A stretch of 17,791 nucleotides of DNA from Erysipelotrichaceae bacterium. GTDB taxonomy: Bacteria > Bacillota_I > Bacilli_A > Erysipelotrichales > Erysipelotrichaceae. The position numbers were made by a program, and so were the translations under genes. The stretch spans positions 1-17,791 of the forward strand of contig DOKQ01000014.1 in the NCBI GenBank assembly GCA_003510215.1, written 5' to 3'. Under the pieces are notes generated by a model. The model made no database searches. It had not been told where the DNA came from and saw only the letters and a program-made list of their open reading frames with translations. Below are positions 8,971-14,557 of the stretch, piece by piece; within the stretch, counting starts at the first letter, position 1; each line of letters begins with the position of its first letter.

Positions 8971-8997
8971 GGAGATTCCTCCGTTCTACAATAGAAT

Positions 8998-9003
8998 ATT
9001 ATA
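8998..9003 (-). promoter_or_regulatory. Candidate -10 element for smc operon
   Basis: A perfect TATAAT on the minus strand would place initiation about 21 bases before the smc ATG. A TTGTTT lies 20 bases upstream and a TTTCTT 17 bases upstream; neither is a good -35, so the call rests on the -10 alone. The 92-base gap between ade and smc is room for one promoter. Confidence 0.45.
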
Positions 9004-9045
9004 GCCTATTAAGCCTGAAAAAGAAACAATCCATGGGAAAATGCC

Positions 9046-9071
9046 GTGACAAAAGCTAAAGTTTACGTCAC
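9046..9071 (-). terminator. Weak hairpin at the ade stop codon, possible leaky terminator
   Basis: GTGAC / GTCAC arms flank a 16-base loop holding the ade stop TAA. A partial AAA/TTT pairing could extend the stem. There is no run of T directly after it, only ATTTTC eight bases further on, so it may at best attenuate readthrough from ade into smc. Confidence 0.25.
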
Positions 9072-10757
9072 ATTCTTGGAAACGATGGTTTGTGAAGAAA
9101 CAGAAACATAACCATTCACATTCATTTTAATCTCTCCGATGACAGGTAGTCCCAAAAATGTAATCGCTAGTATAGAGTGATTGAAGCCAAGCTGGTTGTA
9201 CGATTTTTGCTGAAGTTCTTCCATCTTCGATGCTACCTGTTCAATGGGTTGATCACTCATCAGCCCACCGATGGGAAGATATAAGGCATCCAAAACCTCA
9301 TTGTCTAAAGCTAGCACAAATCCTCCCTGATGATCAATGACCGTGTTAATAGCCAAAAGCAAGTCAGTGTTATTGGTTCCGATAGCAAGGATGTGATGCG
9401 CATCATGTGAAACTGACGTAGCGATTGCCCCCTGGTTCAACCCACTTCCCTTTACGTAGCCTATAAAGTGATGTACATCTGGTTGATATCGGTTGATGAT
9501 AACACAGGTAACGACATCCTTTTCCTGTGATAAATCAACAGACATCTCACTGGTAAGGAGTGAATCCTTGTGCATAACAATCACTCTTGTGAGTCGATCG
9601 TTTCGATGGTCCACGAGTTGCTCCAGTGTCAGTTTTTTTACCAGAATGGAGGATTTAACCTTAGATGTTTCAACGTTGTGTTGTTGTTTTGGTTTATAAA
9701 GAACACCTTTTTTTATGGTATGTTTGGGATTGAGGTCAGTGAGATTATCTACGATGACAAGATCGGCCTGATAATTTAACGTAATAGCTCCAATATCATT
9801 TAATTGGTAGCATGTGGCTGGATTAAAGGTGGCCATGCAAATAGCAGATCCTATGTCCAACCCATAACTGACAGCCTTTCTTACTAGTGCAAGAATATGT
9901 CCATGATTAAGAATGTCCTGTGGATGAATGTCGTCGGTACAGAACATACAGCGATGCAAGTTTCTGTCGTTAACCCCTTTTAAAAGTTCTTTCATATTCT
10001 TGGAAGCAGACCCTTCGCGGATAGCCACATACATGCCCAGACGGATGCGTTGCTCTAATTGTTCAACGGTCGAACATTCATGATCTGTCTTAATTCGGGT
10101 CGAGGCATAAGCCGCAATCGAAGTTCCGGAAAGATTCGGTGCATGACCATCAATAATTCGATTATGAAAGTAAGCCAGTTTTTCCATCACCGCAAGATCT
10201 TTGTGAATCACACCAAATTCATCCATGACCTCAGCCAATCCCAGAACTTTTGGATGATCGGCTAACTTAGCCAGTTCAGTTGCATCCAAAGTCTGATACG
10301 AGGGATCTATTGGAACTGATGGCACACAGGATGGAAGCATAAAATACATATCTGTTAGTGTCTGTTCTGCCTCATCAAGCATAAACTGAATCCCTTTTAG
10401 CCCTGAGACATTGGCAATCTCATGTGGATCCGCAATGATTGTTGTTGTTCCTGCTCGAATCAAAGCTTCATCGAGGGACAACGGTGTGAGTAAGGTAGAT
10501 TCGATATGGGTATGCGCATCAATCATTCCAGGCAAAATGTACTGATGATTTGCATCGAAAACTTCTTTGGCTGGAATGTTTTTTCCAAGTGACACGATTC
10601 TTCCCTGGCTGATTCCAACATCAATAAACTCGAACTCTCTGGTGAAGACGTTGAATACATAGCCATTGACAATGGCGAGATCGACTGACTCATGTAATAA
10701 TGCATAATCAATCTGTTTTTGGATACACGAAATGCGCTGCTGAATTTGATGATTCAT
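9063..10757 (-). CDS. ade: Adenine deaminase
   Basis: This amidohydrolase converts adenine to hypoxanthine and ammonia in purine salvage and nitrogen recovery, using a Mn/Fe centre. At 564 residues it is close to B. subtilis AdeC (about 577). Metal and substrate motifs are intact: DAHTHIES at 80-87, ADPHEIANV at 109-117, GLAEVM with E176, DGHAPNLSG at 203-211, TDHE at 224-227, REGSASKN at 247-254, and FCTDDIHP at 272-279 with D275/D276. The C-terminal domain with LPIGGLMSD is also typical. The ATG at 10755-10757 has a GGAGGTGG site seven bases upstream. It sits alone between the mscS terminator and smc, so it probably has its own promoter. A TATATGATAAAAT stretch 30-45 bases upstream is a candidate -10, but the -35 is poor. 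No purine riboswitch fold was seen in its 68-base leader region. Confidence 0.96.
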   Translation of the reverse strand: MNHQIQQRISCIQKQIDYALLHESVDLAIVNGYVFNVFTREFEFIDVGISQGRIVSLGKNIPAKEVFDANHQYILPGMIDAHTHIESTLLTPLSLDEALIRAGTTTIIADPHEIANVSGLKGIQFMLDEAEQTLTDMYFMLPSCVPSVPIDPSYQTLDATELAKLADHPKVLGLAEVMDEFGVIHKDLAVMEKLAYFHNRIIDGHAPNLSGTSIAAYASTRIKTDHECSTVEQLEQRIRLGMYVAIREGSASKNMKELLKGVNDRNLHRCMFCTDDIHPQDILNHGHILALVRKAVSYGLDIGSAICMATFNPATCYQLNDIGAITLNYQADLVIVDNLTDLNPKHTIKKGVLYKPKQQHNVETSKVKSSILVKKLTLEQLVDHRNDRLTRVIVMHKDSLLTSEMSVDLSQEKDVVTCVIINRYQPDVHHFIGYVKGSGLNQGAIATSVSHDAHHILAIGTNNTDLLLAINTVIDHQGGFVLALDNEVLDALYLPIGGLMSDQPIEQVASKMEELQQKSYNQLGFNHSILAITFLGLPVIGEIKMNVNGYVSVSSQTIVSKNVT

Positions 10758-10825
10758 GATGCCACCTCCATGGTTGATGTTTTGAAAATTTTATCATATA
10801 TCCCATGAAATAACTAGAAGAAAAG

Positions 10826-10847
10826 AAAAAAGGCCTAAGCCTCTTTT
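10826..10847 (-). terminator. Rho-independent terminator of mscS
   Basis: On the minus strand, AAAAAGAGGC pairs with GCCTTTTTT around the loop TTAG, giving a stem of about 9 bp with one G-U. The run of T continues as TTTTTTCTTTTC. The mscS stop TAG forms the end of the loop, so the last three sense codons make the 5' arm. Confidence 0.75.
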
Positions 10848-11704
10848 TTCATAATGACATTCTGATATGGATATGGAATTTCGATTCCTTCCTGATCAAA
10901 ACGTTTTTTAATTGAGTCACGCAAGTCGGAAAGCATAACCCAGCCACTGGCAGAGTCTGCAGACCAGACACCCATGCGAAGATCGACACTGAAATTGCCT
11001 ATACTTACCAGTGTAACCGATAATTGTGGTACATTGTTCATGATATCTTCCGTGGTTCGAATATCAATCAGGTTTGGATGTTTAAGCGCCTCTTCCATCA
11101 TGATTTCCTTGGCACGATCCACATTGCTGTCATAACTGATTGACATGAGAAGAAAACTGCACATTTTCTTCTCTGTAATATCCCGATTTTCAATAATTGA
11201 TTTGTTTATGGTACTGTTTGGAATAATAATACGATTGTTTTCAAAGGTTCGAACCACAGTATGACGCAGATTGATATCTTCGATTCGACCACTGATATTC
11301 TGGCCTGGAAGAATAATCAGTTCTCCCACCGAAAAGGGTCTGAAGAAAGATATGAAAAAACCGGCAATAATGTTCGAAAAAGCTTCCTGAGCCGCAAAAC
11401 CTAACACCAGTACAGCAACCCCTGAACTTGCCAAAAGTGTCACTGAAATTTGACGTAGAGGATTCACCTGCATAATAATCCCAAAAATTGCTAACGTATA
11501 GACAATCGCTGAAATGATGCGATAACTGAATCGTGCACTTGTTTCATCGATTCGATTTTTCTTTGTCATATTCTTTATGGCTTTTTTTGTTACTTTAAGT
11601 GTAATTCCTAAAGATAAAACAATGACCACCAGTGTAATGAGAAATCCGATGATTCCATGTTGAAAGATTCCCATCGTTGCTTCCTGAATTTCATTTATTG
11701 ACAT
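10835..11704 (-). CDS. mscS: Small-conductance mechanosensitive channel, MscS family
   Basis: The 289-residue protein has the minimal MscS layout: TM1 about 17-37, TM2 about 63-80 and the pore-lining TM3 from about 88. The signature GFAAQEAFSNIIAGFFISFF is at 102-121, followed by the beta domain and the C-terminal IPYPY near the end. Such channels open under membrane tension and release solutes during hypo-osmotic shock. I chose the ATG at 11702-11704, with AGGG eight bases upstream. An in-frame GTG three codons earlier would be part of the ribosome binding site. It follows the LexA-like repressor gene by 49 bases and has a good promoter of its own in that gap, so cotranscription with the repressor is possible but not needed. 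Nothing in the protein ties it to DNA damage. Confidence 0.94.
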   Translation of the reverse strand: MSINEIQEATMGIFQHGIIGFLITLVVIVLSLGITLKVTKKAIKNMTKKNRIDETSARFSYRIISAIVYTLAIFGIIMQVNPLRQISVTLLASSGVAVLVLGFAAQEAFSNIIAGFFISFFRPFSVGELIILPGQNISGRIEDINLRHTVVRTFENNRIIIPNSTINKSIIENRDITEKKMCSFLLMSISYDSNVDRAKEIMMEEALKHPNLIDIRTTEDIMNNVPQLSVTLVSIGNFSVDLRMGVWSADSASGWVMLSDLRDSIKKRFDQEGIEIPYPYQNVIMKKEA

Positions 11705-11721
11705 TTTTATCACCCTGTCCT

Positions 11722-11750
11722 ATTTTAAAGGAATTTACATTGAATTGCAA
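11722..11750 (-). promoter_or_regulatory. Promoter for mscS
   Basis: Minus-strand TTGCAA (-35, 11745-11750), a 17-base spacer and TAAAAT (-10, 11722-11727) lie between the repressor stop and mscS. Initiation six to seven bases after the -10 would begin the transcript at GGGTGAT, leaving a leader of about 11 bases made almost only of the ribosome binding site. Confidence 0.5.
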
Positions 11751-11753
11751 ATA

Positions 11754-12347
11754 TTAGAACTGTATCCGATTGTGCAGAACCTTACCGATAATCGAAATTC
11801 GCTTTTCTTCAATCTGCTTGGCCGAAAACTCCATCGGCTGATACTGCTGATTTTCAGGCTGAAGGATTAGCTTTTCACCTCTGAGAAAAACACGCTTGAG
11901 CGTTGCTTCATCTTCAATAAGCACAACCGCGATATCTCCTGAATTGACGGTACTTTGCTTATGAACAAAGACATCGTCCCCTTCATGAATTCGCGCATTA
12001 ATCATCGAATCCCCGACAACACGCAAATAAAAGTAGTCTTCAGGCCGATCACTTAATTCCACATCATATTCACTGATGATCTGCTCAAAGGCATCAATGG
12101 GTGAACCTCCCCGGACAACCCCGATAACAGGGACTCTCACAAATGATTTTTTTGAACGCAACAGTTCATCGACACTGATTTTATACAGTTCAGCAAGCCC
12201 GGAAAGCACGCCTGCCGGCGGTGTGGATGTTCCATCTTCCCATTTCTGAACAGTCGTAAACGATTTGTAGTTAAAGCGCTGAGCAATCTCTTCCTGAGAG
12301 TACCCATGCTGTTTTCGAAGCTGTTTTAATCGCTGATGCAAACTCAT
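11754..12347 (-). CDS. LexA/HdiR-like repressor: XRE HTH plus S24 self-cleaving domain
   Basis: The 197-residue protein joins an N-terminal Cro/CI-type helix-turn-helix (about 5-60; GYSQEEIAQRF, then TTVQKWEDG) to a C-terminal S24 peptidase domain. The catalytic pair is S114 in VGDSM and K151 in ATLKRVF, 37 residues apart as in LexA. The predicted cleavage bond lies in VVRGGSPI at G80-G81, where LexA has Ala-Gly. Proteins of this build repress SOS-type genes until RecA filaments trigger self-cleavage. The frame is open 15 codons upstream to a TTG, but the ATG at 12345-12347 is preferred. It has GGGTGAT three bases upstream, it starts at the first HTH helix, and the upstream ATG overlaps the -10. 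Two palindromes separate it from the divergent polymerase operon, and one covers its own -35, so autorepression is expected. A prophage-type CI is the alternative, but no phage genes are near. Confidence 0.9.
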   Translation of the reverse strand: MSLHQRLKQLRKQHGYSQEEIAQRFNYKSFTTVQKWEDGTSTPPAGVLSGLAELYKISVDELLRSKKSFVRVPVIGVVRGGSPIDAFEQIISEYDVELSDRPEDYFYLRVVGDSMINARIHEGDDVFVHKQSTVNSGDIAVVLIEDEATLKRVFLRGEKLILQPENQQYQPMEFSAKQIEEKRISIIGKVLHNRIQF

Positions 12348-12363
12348 ACTATCACCCGAAACT

Positions 12364-12392
12364 ATCATATCAGACACTTGAATATTTTTCAA
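12364..12392 (-). promoter_or_regulatory. Promoter of the LexA-like repressor
   Basis: Minus strand: TTGAAA (-35, 12387-12392), exactly 17 bases, TATGAT (-10, 12364-12369); five of six matches in each box. The -35 lies inside palindrome O1. Predicted initiation near 12357 falls on the first base of GGGTGAT, giving a leader of about 10 bases. Confidence 0.7.
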
Positions 12393-12394
12393 GT
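12376..12394. promoter_or_regulatory. Operator O1, 19-bp palindrome
   Basis: The bases ACTTGAA TATTT TTCAAGT form perfect 7-bp inverted arms around a 5-base spacer. O1 covers the -35 and the start of the spacer of the repressor promoter. Together with the matching O2 it is the natural binding site of the adjacent XRE-type repressor. That assignment is inferred from symmetry, repetition and position. Confidence 0.8.
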
Positions 12395-12400
12395 TAAACC

Positions 12401-12429
12401 TTGCTACTTGAATTTATTTCAAGTAAAAT
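12401..12429 (+). promoter_or_regulatory. Promoter of the polymerase-HMCES operon
   Basis: TTGCTA (-35, 12401-12406), 17 bases, TAAAAT (-10, 12424-12429). Operator O2 occupies the whole spacer and touches both boxes, so a bound repressor would exclude RNA polymerase. Predicted initiation near 12436 gives a leader of about 12 bases beginning at GGAGG. The -35 is eight bases from that of the divergent repressor promoter. Confidence 0.65.
12406..12424. promoter_or_regulatory. Operator O2, 19-bp palindrome
   Basis: ACTTGAA TTTAT TTCAAGT has the same 7-bp arms and 5-base spacing as O1, and one more outer pair (T12405/A12425) extends it to 21 bp. Its centre is 30 bp from that of O1, close to three helical turns, which places both on one face of the DNA and would allow contact between two bound dimers. 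Confidence 0.8.
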
Positions 12430-12447
12430 ATAGGTGGAGGGATATGT

Positions 12448-13704
12448 ATGGAACGAGTCATTTTGCATTGTGATCTTAACAATTTTTATGCCTCTGTGGA
12501 GGCGTTGCATCAGCCGCAGTACCGTCATGTACCGATGGCGGTGGGTGGAGATGTCGAGAAACGTCATGGCATTATTCTGGCTAAAAATCCCCTGGCGAAA
12601 AAGGCAGGCGTTCAAACGGGTGAAGCACTTTGGCAGGCTCGGCAGAAATGTCCGGATATCGTTATTCTACCTCCCCGTTTCTCTCTATATCTGCGCTTTT
12701 CAAAGATGGTTAAAGCTATTTATGGTCGCTACAGCGACCGTATTGAGTCTTTTGGAATCGATGAGTGCTGGGTAGATGTAACCGAAAGCGTCAGACTTTT
12801 TGGCTCAGGTGCAGTTATTGCGGACGAAATCCGTGAAGCAATTAAACGTGAAGTCGGAATTACAGCGTCCATCGGTGTAAGTTTCAATAAAATTTTTGCC
12901 AAACTTGGATCTGATTATAAAAAGCCGGATGCAACTACGGTGATTACCCGAGAAAATATGGAGCAGATCATCTACCCTTTGCCCGCAAGTGATTTATTAT
13001 ATGTGGGTCGATCTACGGCCAGAAAACTTGAAAAAATTGGCGTATATACCATTGGCGATCTGGCTAAGTGCAATCTTGCCCTTTTAAAGCGACGTCTTGG
13101 AAAATGGGGTGAATACCTTCATTACTTCGCGAATGGTGAAGATCACAGCCCGGTGATTGTCAGTGATGAAGAGCCTATGATTAAGTCCATTGGCAATAGC
13201 ACTACGGCACCGAAGGATATGGTGAGTTTGCGGGATGTATCGATCGTGACAACGGTTTTATGTGAAAGTGTGGCTTCTCGTTTACGTGATCATCAGTTTA
13301 AAGCTACGGTTGTTACGGTATACATTCGCAATAAGGAGCTCGAAAGCTTTACCCGGCAGGTTTCTTTGGAATATCCAACGGATATCAGTCGAGAACTGAT
13401 TACCGCTGCCATGAATTTGTTTTCTGCCAATGTAGATTTTCGTATTCCTTTGCGAAGCATCGGGATTAAGGCTTCCGGATTATTATATCATGATCGACCG
13501 ATTCAACTTTCCCTCTTTGTCAATCAAAAGGAACGTGAAAAGGAATTGGCCATTGATCATGCGTTCGATCAGGCACGCAGAAGGTTTGGTTTTTACTGCA
13601 TCCAGCGTGGATGCGCCAAGGAAGATACGCTTCTTAGCGGGTTTAATCCCAAAGCGGATCATGTCATTTTTCCCGAATCATATTTTAAGGCTGGTGATCA
13701 TTAG
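12448..13704 (+). CDS. Y-family translesion DNA polymerase (DinB/Pol IV-like)
   Basis: This 418-residue polymerase copies past damaged template bases. Catalytic acids are D9 in HCDLNNFYASVE and D105-E106 in SFGIDECWVDVT. The steric gate position is Y14. The palm and fingers are followed by SIGVSFNKIFAKLGSDYKKP at 141-160, a helix-hairpin-helix thumb near 182-225 and a little-finger domain from about 245. A beta-clamp binding motif QLSLF is at 353-357. It belongs to the Bacillota DinB-like branch found in damage-inducible operons; I leave the symbol open because dinB, uvrX and yqjW types are not separable by eye. The ATG has GGAGG seven bases upstream. It is divergent from the LexA-like gene, with the operator inside its promoter. 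Its stop overlaps the next start by one base (TAGTG), so the small protein is made with it. Confidence 0.95.
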   Translation: MERVILHCDLNNFYASVEALHQPQYRHVPMAVGGDVEKRHGIILAKNPLAKKAGVQTGEALWQARQKCPDIVILPPRFSLYLRFSKMVKAIYGRYSDRIESFGIDECWVDVTESVRLFGSGAVIADEIREAIKREVGITASIGVSFNKIFAKLGSDYKKPDATTVITRENMEQIIYPLPASDLLYVGRSTARKLEKIGVYTIGDLAKCNLALLKRRLGKWGEYLHYFANGEDHSPVIVSDEEPMIKSIGNSTTAPKDMVSLRDVSIVTTVLCESVASRLRDHQFKATVVTVYIRNKELESFTRQVSLEYPTDISRELITAAMNLFSANVDFRIPLRSIGIKASGLLYHDRPIQLSLFVNQKEREKELAIDHAFDQARRRFGFYCIQRGCAKEDTLLSGFNPKADHVIFPESYFKAGDH

Positions 13705-13943
13705 TGGAAGATAAAATTTATGTGGATGTCATAGCGCTTCATCGAAAAGACGGATCGCTCAAACCCCTCGTCATTTTATGGGAAAATGGTGTAAAATATG
13801 CTATAGATAAGGTAACACAGGTAGTTCCTGCCGCTTCCATGAAGGCGGGTGGTGCCGGTATCCGTTACACATGCCGAATTTCAGGTCAGCTTCGCTACCT
13901 TTTTCTGGAAGAAAAACGATGGTTCATTGAACGTGGAGGTTAA
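13704..13943 (+). CDS. Small conserved-looking protein of the damage-response operon, function unknown
   Basis: The 79-residue product is not assigned to a family with confidence. It begins with GTG at 13704-13706, sharing one base with the polymerase stop, and has GGTGATC five bases upstream. The protein is mostly beta: an N-terminal strand IYVDVIALHRKDGSLKP, then LVILWENGVKYAIDKV, a glycine-rich turn KAGGAGIRYTCRI near 47-59, and a final strand ending LEEKRWFIERGG. I recall similar small beta proteins beside Y-family polymerases in Clostridia, and DUF6504-type partners of actinobacterial ImuB are a possible relation, but this is memory and not a search. Translational coupling to the polymerase and a 3-base gap to the next gene argue for a partner or modulator of translesion synthesis, perhaps in the place that YolD fills beside UvrX. 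Confidence 0.85.
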   Translation: MEDKIYVDVIALHRKDGSLKPLVILWENGVKYAIDKVTQVVPAASMKAGGAGIRYTCRISGQLRYLFLEEKRWFIERGG

Positions 13944-13946
13944 GTT

Positions 13947-14525
13947 ATGTGCGGACGATATTTACTGATTGATAACGACGATGTGGCTCGTTGGGTTAAA
14001 ACGAGTGACATTCAACTGCAATTTTCAACAAATGAAGTTTTTCCAAGCCAGCAGGCACTGGTATTAGTTCAGAATAAACATGAGCCACAGGGTGTCAAAG
14101 CAGCGACGATGCGGTGGGGAATCGAAAAATGGGACCAATCCGGGCGCATCATCAATGCACGACAGGAAACGGTAGCTACATCCCGCTTTTTCAAGAACGC
14201 ATTCGCTTCAAAACGCGCGGTGGTTGTTGCTCACGGATTTTATGAATGGGACAGTGAAAAGCGAAAGTGGCTCATTAAAAATCAAAAGCACGCTCTGCAG
14301 TATATGGCAGCAGTCATCAAAGGTGAGAATGTCGAGGAATTCGCCATTTTAACACAGGCTGCACAGACCGATTTTGAGAGAATCCATGATCGTCAACCGG
14401 TATTTCTGATGGAGGATCAGATATCTGATTACCTTCATTTCAGCTTGCAGGATCAATGGGTACTTAAACCAAGGCAAATCCCCTTTTTACTGGAAGATGT
14501 CTCCATTCTCCAGCAATTATTCTAA
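13947..14525 (+). CDS. yedK: SOS response-associated peptidase, YedK/HMCES family
   Basis: SRAP proteins bind abasic sites in single-stranded DNA and form a stable thiazolidine link through Cys2, shielding the site from breakage and error-prone copying. All key residues are present. C2 is in MCGRY, exposed after Met removal. N70 is in INARQETV, E100 in GFYEWD and H147 in IHDRQPVF. At 192 residues it is slightly shorter than E. coli YedK (about 222). The ATG at 13947-13949 has GGAGG seven bases upstream and follows the small gene by 3 bases. As third gene of the repressor-controlled operon it would be induced together with the Y-family polymerase. The stop is one base before a strong terminator stem. 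Confidence 0.95.
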   Translation: MCGRYLLIDNDDVARWVKTSDIQLQFSTNEVFPSQQALVLVQNKHEPQGVKAATMRWGIEKWDQSGRIINARQETVATSRFFKNAFASKRAVVVAHGFYEWDSEKRKWLIKNQKHALQYMAAVIKGENVEEFAILTQAAQTDFERIHDRQPVFLMEDQISDYLHFSLQDQWVLKPRQIPFLLEDVSILQQLF

Positions 14526-14526
14526 A

Positions 14527-14555
14527 ACAAAGGCACTCTTATCAAGTGCCTTTGT
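14527..14555. terminator. Bidirectional terminator between convergent yedK and tex
   Basis: An 11-bp perfect stem (ACAAAGGCACT / AGTGCCTTTGT) with a 7-base loop lies between the two converging stops, one base after the yedK stop and two bases from the tex stop. The T-rich side is better on the minus strand (TTTGTTTTAG), so it should work best for tex; for yedK the tail is only TTTGTGCTT. Confidence 0.8.
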
Positions 14556-14557
14556 GC

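Noticed and set aside
8991..9011. AATAG/CTATT inverted repeat around the smc -10 as an operator
   Set aside because: Arms are only 5 bp, AT-rich, and unrepeated elsewhere, so chance is sufficient.
10758..10825. Purine riboswitch before adenine deaminase
   Set aside because: The leader is too short for the conserved three-way junction, and none of the expected loop sequences was found.
12348..12392. Longer repressor starting at TTG 12390-12392 or ATG 12366-12368
   Set aside because: Those starts lie within O1 or the -10 of its own promoter; the ATG at 12345-12347 has a ribosome binding site and begins at the HTH domain.
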